Below are positions 17,429 to 26,690 of a DNA stretch of 64,000 nucleotides, one piece after another. The stretch is from Bradyrhizobium sp. B124. GTDB lineage: Bacteria > Pseudomonadota > Alphaproteobacteria > Rhizobiales > Xanthobacteraceae. Every line of letters starts with the position of its first letter. The stretch's first letter is position 1. The notes below the pieces were generated by a model. The model made no database searches. It saw nothing but the letters and a program-made list of their open reading frames with translations, and was not told where the DNA came from. The position numbers were made by a program, and so were the translations under genes. The stretch lies in assembly GCF_038967635.1 (NCBI RefSeq), contig NZ_CP152413.1, positions 4,278,001 through 4,342,000 of the forward strand, in the 5' to 3' direction.

Positions 17429-18781
17429 ATGCGCCTGTCACTGCTCTGTTCCGTCGCCTCGATCCTGCTCGCCACGCCGGCGTTCGCGCAGAGCGAGGGC
17501 GAATTCCCGGCGACGCTGGCAGGACACGCCGTGATGCCGGCAGAGAGCTTCATCGACGCCCCCGCCGATGCCCCGAACGATTTGAAGACATCGGGCAAAT
17601 ACACCACCGGCAAGCGCGTCGATGCGATCGGCACCGTGATGGGCAAGTCCTATGAGCGGCCGACCGGCGTGTCGCTGCCGTTCAAGGGCCAGCCGCTGCA
17701 AGGCCATTCCGGCATCAAGGCGATGCCGGACGGCTCGTTCTGGGTGATCACCGACAACGGCATGGGCGCGCGCTACAACTCGGCGGACTCGATGCTGTAT
17801 TTGAACCGCTACAAGATGGATTGGGCGAACGGCAAGATCGAGCGTCAGGAGACCGTGTTCCTGCACGATCCCGACAAGAAGGTACCGTTCCGCATCGTGC
17901 AGGAGGACACCGCCAAGCGTTACCTCACCGGCGCCGACTTCGACACCGAGGGCTTCCAGATCATCAACGACATTTTCTGGATCGGCGACGAATTCGGACC
18001 CTACATCCTCAAGGCCGACAAGACCGGCAAGATCCTCGCCGTGTTCGAGACGGTCGCCGACGGCAAGCCGGTGCGCTCGCCGGATCACTGGGCGGTGCAG
18101 TCGCCCGGTGCGCCCGGCGCCACCTACACCAACGTCAACCTGCGCCGCTCCAAGGGCTATGAGGGCTTTGCCTCCTCCAAGGACGGCAAGTTCCTCTACG
18201 GCCTGCTCGAAGGGCCGCTGTGGGATGCCGACAAGAAGGATTGGGAGAAGGTCGACGGCAAGGAAGCCTCGCGCATCCTCGAATTCGACGTCGCGGCGGA
18301 GAAGTTCACCGGCCGCTATTGGCAATATGTGTTCGAGCAGAACGGCAATGCGATCGGCGACTTCAACATGATCGATCCGAGCCAGGGCCTGGTGATCGAG
18401 CGCGACAATGGCGAAGGCACTGCCGACAAGGCCTGCCCGCAAGGCCAGCGCGGCGAGAACTGCTTCCCTGACCTCGCCAAGTTCAAGCGCGTCTACAAGA
18501 TCGAGCTGTCGGACGCCAATGTCGGCAAGCCGGTGCGCAAGATCGCCTATATCGACCTGATGAAGATCCGCGATCCGAACAAGAAGGCCCGCAAGCCGCT
18601 CAACGACGGTGTCTACACCTTCCCGTTCTTCACCATCGAGAACGTCGATCGGGTCGACGAGACCCACATCATCGTCGGCAACGACAACAATCTGCCGTTC
18701 TCCTCGAGCCGCGATCCGAACAAGGCCGATGACGACGAGTTCGTACTGCTCGAAGTCGGCGATTTCCTGAAGGTGAAGTGA
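17429..18781 (+). CDS. Exported esterase-like protein of the phytase-like family
   Basis: 450 residues from an ATG preceded by GGGAG, with a Sec signal peptide (MRLSLLCSVASILLATPAFAQ). The mature part belongs to the esterase-like activity of phytase family (PF13449 type): SGIKAMPDGSFWVITDNGMG at about 105-123, DTEGFQIINDIFWIGDEFGPYI at about 180-200, SKGYEGFASSKDGKFLYG and a C-terminal ENVDRVDETHIIVGNDNNLP. Acidic clusters suggest metal-dependent phosphoester chemistry in a beta-propeller, in the periplasm. True substrate is unknown; phytate activity is not assured for this family. It is a single-gene unit downstream of hmuV. Confidence 0.85.
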   Translation: MRLSLLCSVASILLATPAFAQSEGEFPATLAGHAVMPAESFIDAPADAPNDLKTSGKYTTGKRVDAIGTVMGKSYERPTGVSLPFKGQPLQGHSGIKAMPDGSFWVITDNGMGARYNSADSMLYLNRYKMDWANGKIERQETVFLHDPDKKVPFRIVQEDTAKRYLTGADFDTEGFQIINDIFWIGDEFGPYILKADKTGKILAVFETVADGKPVRSPDHWAVQSPGAPGATYTNVNLRRSKGYEGFASSKDGKFLYGLLEGPLWDADKKDWEKVDGKEASRILEFDVAAEKFTGRYWQYVFEQNGNAIGDFNMIDPSQGLVIERDNGEGTADKACPQGQRGENCFPDLAKFKRVYKIELSDANVGKPVRKIAYIDLMKIRDPNKKARKPLNDGVYTFPFFTIENVDRVDETHIIVGNDNNLPFSSSRDPNKADDDEFVLLEVGDFLKVK

Positions 18782-18811
18782 GGCGGTTGCTCGCGCTACA
18801 CACAACAGTGT

Positions 18812-18913
18812 CGTCGCCCGGCTCGATCGGGCGACCCAGTATTCCAGAGGCGTTCGAACGCAGCGGATAAGCCGCGGCGTACTGGATGCCCCGCTCAAGG
18901 CGGGGCATGACAG
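18812..18913. repeat. Intergenic palindromic element, family G
   Basis: Begins CGTCGCCCGG and has GACCCAGTATTCCAGAGGCG on its left half, and GGCGTACTGGATGCCCCGC followed by GGCGGGGCATGACAGC on the right half. The halves are partly complementary (CCAGTA with TACTGG; GCCCGGCTC-like stem with its own GGGC partner). This layout is common in Bradyrhizobium intergenic regions. Single copy in this window, adjacent to a family B element. Confidence 0.7.
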
Positions 18914-18932
18914 CGAATATGCGGAAGCAGTC

Positions 18933-19055
18933 CCGTCATCCTGAGGTGCGAGCGGAGCGAGCCTCGAAGGATGCACGGCCCCGACGATGCCGCGCGGAGC
19001 AAGCCGGGCCGTCGCACTTCGAGACGGCCGCTTTGCGGCCTCCTCAGGGTGACGG
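18933..19055. repeat. Intergenic palindromic element, family B copy 2
   Basis: Left half begins CCGTCATCCTGAGGTGCGAG and continues with GCCTCGAAGGATG; right half has CACTTCGAGACGGCCGC and ends CCTCAGGGTGACGG. The central part differs from the other two copies. It lies directly after the family G element. Confidence 0.82.
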
Positions 19056-19223
19056 TGATAGAGCTGCCCCGCCTCACTCAGCGTTAGCTCGCTCCTTCTT
19101 CATCCGAATCGCCGAACATAGGGTCGCGCTGCACAAGGCGCCAACGGTTGTCTTGCAATTGCCCCTCTACCGAAGCGCTCAATGATGATAACCTAGGCCG
19201 ATACTTGAATCGCTTCGGGGCAA

Positions 19224-19670
19224 ATGATGCGGGAAAAATCCAGCCTGACCTACATCGAGGCGTTCATCGCCGCGGGCTTCGTTGCGTACCTCGGCTGGGA
19301 CCAGAGCTGGGGGCTTCCGCCGGGACTGGTCGCTTTGATGCTCGGCGTGATCGTCTACTTTGCTTACCTGGCCTTGATGCGACGGTTGGTGAGATTTCAT
19401 CAAGACAGCTATGAGGTCGTGGCGACGATTTTGGCCGTTGCGTGGGGCGTGTTGGCTTATCTGGTCACTGGCGCGCTGCAGGCGGGATTCGCCAATCAGA
19501 TACCCGCCTCGCTGCTGATGCATCTGTGGCCCTGGATCGCGGCGATCGTGGCTTTCACTGGAGCACTCGCCAGCAAAGTGCGCTTCATGGACGATGTTCG
19601 CGAATATGTCGTCGGCCGCCGCGCGCGCTGGGACAATCAGCAATGGCTGGAGGAAGACGCGGGCTTCTAG
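19224..19670 (+). CDS. Small integral membrane protein, unknown
   Basis: 148 residues with about four hydrophobic spans: around 9-31, 33-53, 62-87 and 95-113. A soluble tail ends in ARWDNQQWLEEDAGF. No family recognised. The start could be either of two consecutive ATGs. Base composition is like its neighbours. It is alone between repeats and a convergent MuiA-like gene. Confidence 0.6.
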   Translation: MMREKSSLTYIEAFIAAGFVAYLGWDQSWGLPPGLVALMLGVIVYFAYLALMRRLVRFHQDSYEVVATILAVAWGVLAYLVTGALQAGFANQIPASLLMHLWPWIAAIVAFTGALASKVRFMDDVREYVVGRRARWDNQQWLEEDAGF

Positions 19671-19746
19671 CCCGCGTCCTCCCGCGAAGCGTCACTGCTT
19701 CTTCGTCCGATAATTCGCGAACGTCGTGTCGTGCACCTGACGCAGA

Positions 19747-21417
19747 TCAGCCGGCCGGCACCATCACGACGCCCTTGTCCTTGGGCCAGCGCATCCGCCA
19801 GGCGAAATTGATGTCACGGACTTCGCCGGCCTTGGCCTCGAACGCCCATTCCAGCACGCCGCGCTTGTCGCGCAGGTTGGTGGTGGTCGCCGGTGTCGAC
19901 GACGGCAGCATCTCGACCACGATATCGTCGTTCTCGCTGACCGGGAGCTGATCCTGGATCGCGACCTTGATCGGGAAGTCGTGGCCGTTGCGCACCGTGG
20001 TCTTGAACGCGCGTTCGTCGGTCTTAGACGTCGTCACGATCAGGCCGGCGGAGCCTTCATTGCGCTTCACCACCGTGCGCTCGATCTTGACCTTGTCGTC
20101 GGCACCGAAGCCGAGCCGCACGGTCTCGTCCTTGGCGGCGGTGGCCATCCGGCTGCGGCCGACAAAGATGCCGTCGCGATAGATCGAGACCTGCCCCGGC
20201 AACAGCGGCGCCTCGTCGGCCTGCACGAAGCTCGCCTCCAGGAACGCGGTCGGATCGATCACCGGAACGGCGCGCACCGCGAGATCAGGGGTGATCGTCG
20301 CCGTCGAGATACGCAGGCTCTTGGCGCCCTCGTTGGCGGCGACGCTGACGCGGCCGGGAATCTTGAATGTGGCCTGAAACGCGCTGACCTCGGCGACGGC
20401 GTCGCGCTCCTCGGCCTGCTTGAGCAGATGCTGCTGCTCCATCGGCGGCGCAGCCGGTGCGGGCATCAGCGCCGAGGGTTGTTGCACGCTGTCGAATGCT
20501 CTGCCGGCGGCCAGCGGTCGCGGCGGCAGCGGATATCGCACAATCAGCGAATTGAGGTCGGGCGCGTTACCGCCGCGGGCGACACGCACGGTGGAGACGG
20601 CGAGCGCGACGTTCGACCAATCCTCGCCGGTCGACTGGGTGATCTCGGCGCGGCGCACCAGTTCGATCGCCGGCTTGCGATCCTTGGCGCCGGTGTCGAG
20701 ACGGGCGTCGTAGAGCGGCATCCAGCGGGCGTTGCGCACCGCATAGGTCACCCGCAAAGTCGCGCGGGTCGCGGCCGCGGAGGCCAGCTCGATCCGCACC
20801 TCGAGCTTGCTCGGCGGCTTGGCGGCGCGATCGGCTTCGAGGCGCGCGATCTCGCGATCGATGTCGCGCTGCTTGCGCGCGGCGTCGCGGATCGCGGTGT
20901 CGGCGGTCGCGACTTCGTCCCCGACCGCCGAGAACGCGGCGCGCCACTCGCTGACCGGACGCGCCTCGCCCTTCTCACCGATGCCGACCGGCGAGGCCTC
21001 CGCGAAATGCTCGGCGAATTTGCGCCGCGCCTCGGCCGAGGTGATGATCCCCTGGAGATCCTCGCGCTGATCCCGCAGCGCCTCGATCCGCTTGTCGATC
21101 TCGGGCAGGTTCGCCGGCTCCACCGGGCGCGGCGGCCGCGCGTCGATGGCGCCGATCGTCAGCCGGCCGCCCGCCTCGCCTTCGACCCGCAGCGAAGACG
21201 GATCGAGCCCCATCGGGAAATCCTTCGCGACCAGCATGTTGTCGCCGGCGGGCAGATCCAGCGTGATGACGCGGGTGACGCTCGCGCCATCGGGATAGAC
21301 GGTGACGGCGTCGACCTGCGACGCCGCGTCGAGATTGGCCGCGTGGAGCGGCCCGGCAACCAGCGCACCCGCCAGCACCAGGCTGGTGGTCACAAGACAA
21401 TTCGTAATCTTTCGCAT
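19747..21417 (-). CDS. MuiA-like protein (DUF4140/DUF4139)
   Basis: 556 residues from an ATG with GGAGGGATCTG upstream; a longer frame adds a low-quality extension. A signal peptide is seen at about 1-28 (LVTTSLVLAGALVAGPLHA). The N-terminal DUF4140 part begins with DAVTVYPDGASVTRVITLDLPAG. A coiled-coil section with ARRKFAEHFAEASP and EIARLEADRAA follows, then the DUF4139 half with RWMPLYDARLDTG, the hallmark TGEDWSNVALAVSTVRV and NGHDFPIKVAIQDQLPVSEN. The name mucoidy inhibitor A comes from Pseudomonas; biochemical function is unknown. It would act in the periplasm or cell envelope. Confidence 0.85.
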   Translation of the reverse strand: MRKITNCLVTTSLVLAGALVAGPLHAANLDAASQVDAVTVYPDGASVTRVITLDLPAGDNMLVAKDFPMGLDPSSLRVEGEAGGRLTIGAIDARPPRPVEPANLPEIDKRIEALRDQREDLQGIITSAEARRKFAEHFAEASPVGIGEKGEARPVSEWRAAFSAVGDEVATADTAIRDAARKQRDIDREIARLEADRAAKPPSKLEVRIELASAAATRATLRVTYAVRNARWMPLYDARLDTGAKDRKPAIELVRRAEITQSTGEDWSNVALAVSTVRVARGGNAPDLNSLIVRYPLPPRPLAAGRAFDSVQQPSALMPAPAAPPMEQQHLLKQAEERDAVAEVSAFQATFKIPGRVSVAANEGAKSLRISTATITPDLAVRAVPVIDPTAFLEASFVQADEAPLLPGQVSIYRDGIFVGRSRMATAAKDETVRLGFGADDKVKIERTVVKRNEGSAGLIVTTSKTDERAFKTTVRNGHDFPIKVAIQDQLPVSENDDIVVEMLPSSTPATTTNLRDKRGVLEWAFEAKAGEVRDINFAWRMRWPKDKGVVMVPAG

Positions 21418-21596
21418 CAGATCCCTCCGAAAAAACGCGGCATCGCGCGCGAGACGAACGGCGCGCCAAACTCCAGGGCGCACCGTTTCTCGTGGTGAGA
21501 CGCAGCGAGGAAGGGACTGGTTCGATTGAGGTTTCCCTGCGGCGCGACGATGGCGCGCTCGCGGCTGCCGGATGGCGCGGCGGCGGCTTTGACCCG

Positions 21597-23024
21597 TTAG
21601 CGATCCGCCTTGCGCCGGATGAACAGGTAATTCGGCACGAAGCCGGCAATGGTGATGGCGATCATGATCCACCAGCCGCGCTGAAACGCCGCGATCCGGT
21701 CCGCCATCGAGACTGGCGTTGCCAGGATCGCGACAAAGACCGCGACGCCGATCGCCAGCGCTGCCTGCCGGATCATGTTGATGACACCGGAGCCGGTCGC
21801 AAACGACGAAGGCGGCAGCGAACCGGCACCGACGCCCATCAGAGTCGGAAAGGTCAGCCCGACGCCGATGCCAGTGAACATCATGCCGACCACAAAGGCG
21901 GGCATGTCGGGGTCAACTCCAAGCAACGTTGCCCAAATCGCAAGACCGCCCGCGAACGATGCAATCCCGGCGGACACGACGGCCGCGGCGCCAAATCGCG
22001 CGATCAGGCGGCGGGCAAACAACAGCGAGGTGAACGGGACAAGCAGCGGACCCGGCGCGATCGCAAGGCCGGTCTTCAGCGCCGACCAGCCCCACACCGT
22101 TTGCTCCCACAACGCCACCGACAGCAGCATCGCGCCGAAAGCCGCCGAGTATGGCGCCATGACAAACGTCGCCCCGGTGAACGGCCGCACCTTGAACAAC
22201 GCAGGATCGACGAAGGGATTCTTCGAGTTGAGGCAGTGCCACGTAAAGGCAGCGAGCGAGACGGCTGCGATGGCAAAGCCAAGCGCGACGCCGCGCGAAC
22301 CCCATCCCCAGTCATTGGCCTTCACGATCGCAAGGGTCAGCGCACCGATGCCGCAGGTGACAAGTAGCGCCGCCCATGAACTCGGACGCGGCACGTCATG
22401 GCCGGGCACTTCCGGCAGTTTCAGCCAGCCTATGATCAGTGCGACGATGCCGATCGGGACATTGACGATGAAGATCCAGCGCCAGTCGAAGGTGACGAGC
22501 ACGCCGCCGGCAAGCGGCCCGAGCGCGGCCGCAAGGCCGCCGATCGCCGTCCAGGTCCGCACCGCGCCGGGACGCTGGTCGGGCGGGAACGACGCCAGAA
22601 GCAGGCCGATCGAGGTCGGGGTCATCAACGCCGCACCGGCGGCCTGCGCGATGCGGGCGACGACCAGCAATTCGACGTTGGGCGCAAGCGCGCAGGCCGC
22701 CGACGCGGCCGTGAACAGCGCAACGCCGAGCAGGAAGCTCAGATTGCGACTGTGGCGTTCGGCGAGCCGGCCGAAAAACACCAGCAGCGCCGCATAGACG
22801 ATCGCATAGCCATTGAGGATCCAGGACAAATCCTCGAGCGAGGCGCCGCGGAATTCCTGCGCGATGTTCGGCAACCCGACATTGACGATGAACAGGTCGA
22901 GGTTGGCGAGGCAGATGCCCACCGATACGATCGCGAGCACCTGGCGCGGTGTTGCGACGCGGGAGCGTGGCCGCGCGTCAGCTCCGATAGCCAGCCCGAT
23001 CGTCTCCGCCTCGATCTCCGACAT
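21597..23024 (-). CDS. MFS multidrug efflux transporter, DHA2 family
   Basis: 475 residues from ATG at 23024 with GGAGGG 6 bases upstream (a TTG at 23036 is a weaker alternative). Fourteen-span EmrB/QacA-type permease: motif C-like region LANLDLFIVNVGLPNIA in TM1, GRLAERHSRN in the first loop, GAALMTPTSIGLLLASFPPDQR, and GGLAAALGPLAGGVLVTFDWRWIFIVNVPIG. It probably exports lipophilic compounds by proton antiport. It is divergent from a MarR regulator, with two identical 10-base palindromes in the shared gap, the usual arrangement of a MarR-controlled efflux pump. Confidence 0.92.
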   Translation of the reverse strand: MSEIEAETIGLAIGADARPRSRVATPRQVLAIVSVGICLANLDLFIVNVGLPNIAQEFRGASLEDLSWILNGYAIVYAALLVFFGRLAERHSRNLSFLLGVALFTAASAACALAPNVELLVVARIAQAAGAALMTPTSIGLLLASFPPDQRPGAVRTWTAIGGLAAALGPLAGGVLVTFDWRWIFIVNVPIGIVALIIGWLKLPEVPGHDVPRPSSWAALLVTCGIGALTLAIVKANDWGWGSRGVALGFAIAAVSLAAFTWHCLNSKNPFVDPALFKVRPFTGATFVMAPYSAAFGAMLLSVALWEQTVWGWSALKTGLAIAPGPLLVPFTSLLFARRLIARFGAAAVVSAGIASFAGGLAIWATLLGVDPDMPAFVVGMMFTGIGVGLTFPTLMGVGAGSLPPSSFATGSGVINMIRQAALAIGVAVFVAILATPVSMADRIAAFQRGWWIMIAITIAGFVPNYLFIRRKADR

Positions 23025-23041
23025 CACACCCTCCAAATATG

Positions 23042-23076
23042 TGCATATGCATATATTGCCATTAAGTGCATATGCA
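23042..23076. promoter_or_regulatory. Twin MarR-type operator
   Basis: The perfect palindrome TGCATATGCA occurs at 23042-23051 and again at 23067-23076, 25 bases start to start, each preceded by G and followed by a near-identical TA/GTA flank. They fill the gap between the divergent MFS and MarR genes, directly upstream of both ribosome sites. Two sites about 2.4 helical turns apart fit binding by two MarR dimers. The palindromes are seen; the assignment to this MarR is inferred. Confidence 0.75.
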
Positions 23077-23107
23077 TGTATCTGTCAAGCCTAGTTTGGA
23101 GGCGGCG

Positions 23108-23566
23108 ATGGTGAAAACGGAACCCAGCCGGTGCAATCTCACGGCGTTGCGCAAGGCGACGCGACGCGTGTCGCAGCTCTATGATCAGGTCCTGGCGACA
23201 TCCGGCCTGCGCGGCACGCAACGCGCCATTCTGGTCCACATCAGACGTTCGGGCGCGCCGACGATGGGCGAGCTGGCCGCTGCGCTGGTGCTCGACCGCA
23301 CCGCGCTCAACCACAACCTCAAGCCGCTGGAACGCGACGGCCTTTTGACCATCGCCGTCGACAAGAGTGACCGGCGCAGCCGCCTGGTGCGGCTGACCAA
23401 GCGCGGCGAAGCCCGGCTTGACGAGTCACAGGCCGCCTGGCGTGAGGCGCAGGAGCGCTTCGAGACCGCTTTCGGCGCGAAACAGGCCGCCGATCTCAGG
23501 CAGACGCTCGCGTTGATCGCCGCGCTCGAGTTCGGCGAACACGCGGCGGATTTGCCGGCAACATAA
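23108..23566 (+). CDS. MarR-family transcriptional regulator
   Basis: 152 residues from ATG with GGAGG upstream; an ATG at 23066 lies inside the operator region and is unlikely. A winged HTH typical of MarR is seen: GTQRAILVHIRRSGAPTMGEL, LAAALVLDRTALNHNLKPLE, then the wing DKSDRRSRLVRLTKRG at about residues 82-97 with the conserved DRRSR. It probably represses itself and the divergent MFS pump. A strong inverted repeat follows its stop. Confidence 0.93.
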   Translation: MVKTEPSRCNLTALRKATRRVSQLYDQVLATSGLRGTQRAILVHIRRSGAPTMGELAAALVLDRTALNHNLKPLERDGLLTIAVDKSDRRSRLVRLTKRGEARLDESQAAWREAQERFETAFGAKQAADLRQTLALIAALEFGEHAADLPAT

Positions 23567-23583
23567 CCGGCTTTAAACGGAAG

Positions 23584-23607
23584 CGGCCCGGCGTTACTGC
23601 CGGGCCG
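23584..23607. terminator. Bidirectional terminator-like hairpin
   Basis: Arms CGGCCCGGC (23584-23592) and GCCGGGCCG (23599-23607) around the loop GTTACT. It lies in the 72-base gap between the convergent marR and thiolase stops. A short T-containing tail (TTCGTTCT) follows on the plus side. It probably ends both transcripts. Confidence 0.65.
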
Positions 23608-23638
23608 TTCGTTCTGACACGATCAGGATCGATCGCGC

Positions 23639-24811
23639 TTAGCTGTAGATCTCGAACAGGCCGGCACCGCCCTGACCACCGCCGATGCACATGGTCACGA
23701 CGCCCCACTTGGCCTTGCGGCGACGACCTTCCTGCAAGAGGTGGCCGGTGAGCCGGGCGCCGGTCATGCCGAAGGGATGGCCGATCGCGATCGAGCCGCC
23801 GTTGACGTTGTACTTCTCGGGATCGATGCCGAGCTGGTCGCGCGAATAGAGGCACTGGCTGGCGAAAGCCTCGTTGAGCTCCCAAAGATCGATGTCCTCG
23901 ACCTTCAGGCCGTGGCGCTTCAAGAGCTTCGGCACGGCGAACACCGGACCGATGCCCATCTCGTCGGGCTCGCAGCCGGCCGATGCCCAGGCCACGAAGC
24001 GGCCGAGCGGATTGAGGCCGCGCTTCTCGGCATCCTTGGCTTCCATCAGCACCACCGCTGCGGCGCCGTCGGACAGCTGGCTGGCGTTGCCGGCGGTGAC
24101 GAACTTGCCCGGCCCCTTGACCGGCTCAAGCTTGGCAAGGCCTTCCAGCGTGGTCTCGGGGCGGTTGCACTCGTCGCGGTCGACGACGTAGTCGACGATC
24201 GACTCGGCCTTGGTCGCCTTGTCGACCACCTTCATCTTGGTCTTCATCGGGACGATTTCGTCCTTGAACTTGTTGGCCTGCTGCGCGGCCGCCATGCGGC
24301 GCTGCGACTCCAGCGAATACTCGTCCTGGTATTCGCGGCTGAGCTTGTAGCGCTCGGCGACGATGTCGGCGGTGTCGATCATCGCCATGAAGATGGCGGG
24401 CGCGGTCTTGAGCAGGTCCGGATCGATCGATTCCTTCGGCGTGCCGCCGCCAGGAATCGAGATGCTCTCGACGCCGCCGGCGACGATGCAATCGGAGCCA
24501 TCGGAACGGATCGAGTTGGCGGCCATCGCGATGGTCTGCAGGCCCGACGAGCAGAAGCGGTTGACCGAGACGCCCGCGGTCGACTTCGGCAGGCCGGCGA
24601 GCAGCGCCGCCTGGCGGCCGATATTCGGCGCGCCATGCGCGCAATTGCCGAGATAGCAATCCTCGACATAGTCCTTGTCGACGCCGGCGCGCTCGACCGC
24701 GTGCTTGATGGCATGCCCGGCCAGCGACATCGGCGGGGTGATGTTGAATCCGCCACGGCCGGACTTCGCCAGGCCAGTGCGCGCGTAGGAAACGATTACG
24801 GCTTCACGCAT
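23639..24811 (-). CDS. Acetyl-CoA acetyltransferase (thiolase)
   Basis: 390 residues, normal for biosynthetic or degradative thiolases; start ATG 24811 has GGGAGAA 5 bases upstream. The catalytic residues are visible: nucleophilic Cys87 in [10 protein letters not shown], His345 in GHPFGMTG and Cys375 in [15 protein letters not shown] is present near residue 315. It condenses or cleaves acyl-CoA in fatty-acid or polyhydroxybutyrate metabolism; the exact chain length cannot be told. It is downstream of serA on the same strand but separated by 227 bases with a strong hairpin. Confidence 0.92.
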   Translation of the reverse strand: MREAVIVSYARTGLAKSGRGGFNITPPMSLAGHAIKHAVERAGVDKDYVEDCYLGNCAHGAPNIGRQAALLAGLPKSTAGVSVNRFCSSGLQTIAMAANSIRSDGSDCIVAGGVESISIPGGGTPKESIDPDLLKTAPAIFMAMIDTADIVAERYKLSREYQDEYSLESQRRMAAAQQANKFKDEIVPMKTKMKVVDKATKAESIVDYVVDRDECNRPETTLEGLAKLEPVKGPGKFVTAGNASQLSDGAAAVVLMEAKDAEKRGLNPLGRFVAWASAGCEPDEMGIGPVFAVPKLLKRHGLKVEDIDLWELNEAFASQCLYSRDQLGIDPEKYNVNGGSIAIGHPFGMTGARLTGHLLQEGRRRKAKWGVVTMCIGGGQGGAGLFEIYS

Positions 24812-24913
24812 TGTTTTCTCCCTCTGAGATCGCCGGATAGTGGCGCGTCTTGACGCCTTCGTACACATATTTTGGACGCTGCAACAGGAATACCAGACGC
24901 CCCGGAACGACAA

Positions 24914-24941
24914 ACGCCGCCTCCGGGGCCGGAGACGGCGT
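24914..24941 (-). terminator. Terminator-like hairpin downstream of serA
   Basis: A 28-base near-perfect palindrome: arms ACGCCG-C-CTCCGG and CCGGAG-A-CGGCGT with one mismatch. On the minus strand it is followed by TTTGTCG. It lies about 100 bases beyond the serA stop and upstream of the thiolase gene, so it probably separates the two transcription units. Confidence 0.55.
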
Positions 24942-25038
24942 CATGTTCCGCAGATCGGAATTTGGATGGGCTTGAGCGGCGTATTCCCTCGTCCGGGCCA
25001 CGACGAGAGCCCGCTCAAACAACGTTTGAAACGTCTTG

Positions 25039-26628
25039 TTAGAACGTCAGCGCCTTGGCCTGCTTCACCTGCGGCAGCGACTGCACCTTGGCAAGCAGAT
25101 CCGCCGGCACTGCGCCGTCGACCTCGACCAGCGCGATGGCGTCGCCGCCCTGCTTGACGCGGCCGAGATGGAAGGTCGCGATGTTGATCTTGGCATCGCC
25201 GAGCAGGCTCGCGAACGCGCCGATGAAGCCCGGCTTGTCCTCGTTGGTGACGTAGATCATCGACTTGCCGAACTCGGCGTCGACGCGGATGCCCTTGATG
25301 TCGACGAGTCGCGGCTTGCCGTCGGCATAGACGGTGCCGGACACCGAACGCTCCTGGCGCTCGGTGGTGACGGTGACCGTGATCAGGCTTTCATAGTCGC
25401 TCTGCGCGGCGCGGACGACCTCGTCCACCACCATGCCGCGCTCCTTGGCGACAACCGGCGCCGACACCACGTTGACCTCGCCCAGCATCGGCCGCAGCAG
25501 GCCGGACAGCACCGCCGAGGTGATCGCCTTGATCTTCATCTCGGCGACGTGGCCCTCATAGGTGATCGTGGTCTTGAGGATGCCGCTCTCGGTGAGCTGG
25601 CCGGCGAACGAGCCGAGCTTCTCGGCGAGCTCGATGAACGGCCTCAGCTTCGGCGCCTCTTCCGCTGTGATCGAGGGGAAGTTGACCGCGTTGGAGATCG
25701 CGCCCGACAGCAGATAGTCCGACATCTGCTCGGCGACCTGCAGCGCGACGTTCTCCTGCGCTTCGGTGGTGGAGGCGCCGAGATGCGGGGTGCAGATCAC
25801 ATTGGGATGGCCGAATAGCACGTTCGAGGTCGCCGGCTCCTCGACGAACACGTCGAAGGCGGCGCCCGCGACATGCTTGGAATTCAGCGCATCGACCAGC
25901 GCCTGCTCGTCGACCAGGCCGCCGCGCGCGCAGTTGATGATGCGCACGCCCTTCTTCATCTTGGCGATCGCGGCCGCGTCGATCACGTTGCGGGTCTTTT
26001 CGGTCAACGGCGTGTGCAACGTGATGAAATCGGCGCGCTTGAGCAGATCGTCGAGCTCGACCTTCTCGACACCGATGTCCTTGGCGCGCTCCGGCGACAG
26101 GAACGGATCGAACGCGATCACCTTCATGCGCAGGCCGAGCGCGCGGTCGGCGACGATCGAGCCGATATTGCCGCAGCCGATCACCCCTAACGTCTTGGCG
26201 GTGATCTCGACGCCCATGAAGCGGTTCTTCTCCCACTTGCCGGCCTGGGTCGAGGCGTCTGCCTGCGGGATCTCGCGCGCCAGCGCCAGCATCAAGGTGA
26301 TGGCGTGCTCGGCGGTCGTGATCGAATTGCCGAACGGCGTGTTCATCACGATGATGCCCTTGGCGGTCGCGGCCGGAATCTCGACATTGTCGACGCCGAT
26401 GCCGGCGCGGCCGATCACCTTCAGCCTGGTCGCCTTCTCGATGATCTTGGCGGTCGCCTTGGTGGCCGAGCGGATCGCAAGGCCGTCATAGTTGCCGATG
26501 ATCTCGGCGAGCTTTTCCTTGTCCTTGCCGAGGTTGGGCTGGAAATCGACCTCGACGCCGCGATCCTTGAAGATCTGCACGGCAGCGGGAGACAGCGCGT
26601 CGGAAATCAGAACCTTGGGTTTTGTCAT
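25039..26628 (-). CDS. serA: D-3-phosphoglycerate dehydrogenase SerA
   Basis: 529 residues, the long (type I) form. The N-terminal substrate/NAD part has GCGNIG at 151-156, Arg235 in NCARGGLVDE, Glu264 in FVEEP and His282 in TPHLGAST. An allosteric substrate-binding domain and a C-terminal ACT domain follow (SMIYVTNEDKPGFIGAFASL at about 455-475). It catalyses the first step of phosphorylated serine synthesis from 3-phosphoglycerate. serC lies upstream on the same strand, with a repeat element between them. RBS GAGGA precedes the ATG. Confidence 0.96.
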   Translation of the reverse strand: MTKPKVLISDALSPAAVQIFKDRGVEVDFQPNLGKDKEKLAEIIGNYDGLAIRSATKATAKIIEKATRLKVIGRAGIGVDNVEIPAATAKGIIVMNTPFGNSITTAEHAITLMLALAREIPQADASTQAGKWEKNRFMGVEITAKTLGVIGCGNIGSIVADRALGLRMKVIAFDPFLSPERAKDIGVEKVELDDLLKRADFITLHTPLTEKTRNVIDAAAIAKMKKGVRIINCARGGLVDEQALVDALNSKHVAGAAFDVFVEEPATSNVLFGHPNVICTPHLGASTTEAQENVALQVAEQMSDYLLSGAISNAVNFPSITAEEAPKLRPFIELAEKLGSFAGQLTESGILKTTITYEGHVAEMKIKAITSAVLSGLLRPMLGEVNVVSAPVVAKERGMVVDEVVRAAQSDYESLITVTVTTERQERSVSGTVYADGKPRLVDIKGIRVDAEFGKSMIYVTNEDKPGFIGAFASLLGDAKINIATFHLGRVKQGGDAIALVEVDGAVPADLLAKVQSLPQVKQAKALTF

Positions 26629-26690
26629 GTGACTGTTCCTCTGCCCTGCAGCGGGCGGGTCTCTTGGACCAATGTGGTGAAGTCTCTGAT

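Larger units (their letters stand above)
18782..19223. other. Gene-free stretch made of two repeat elements
   Basis: No protein-like frame or RNA gene is recognisable. Most of it is two palindromic repeat elements (family G at 18812-18913 and family B copy 2 at 18933-19055). The last part, 19056-19223, should contain the promoter of the following membrane-protein gene, but no clear sigma-70 boxes stand out. Confidence 0.6.

Noticed and set aside
19981..21498. 505-codon plus-strand frame opposite the MuiA-like gene
   Set aside because: Arg/Asp/His-rich antisense frame with no ribosome site; the MuiA-like gene on the other strand has family motifs and a signal peptide.
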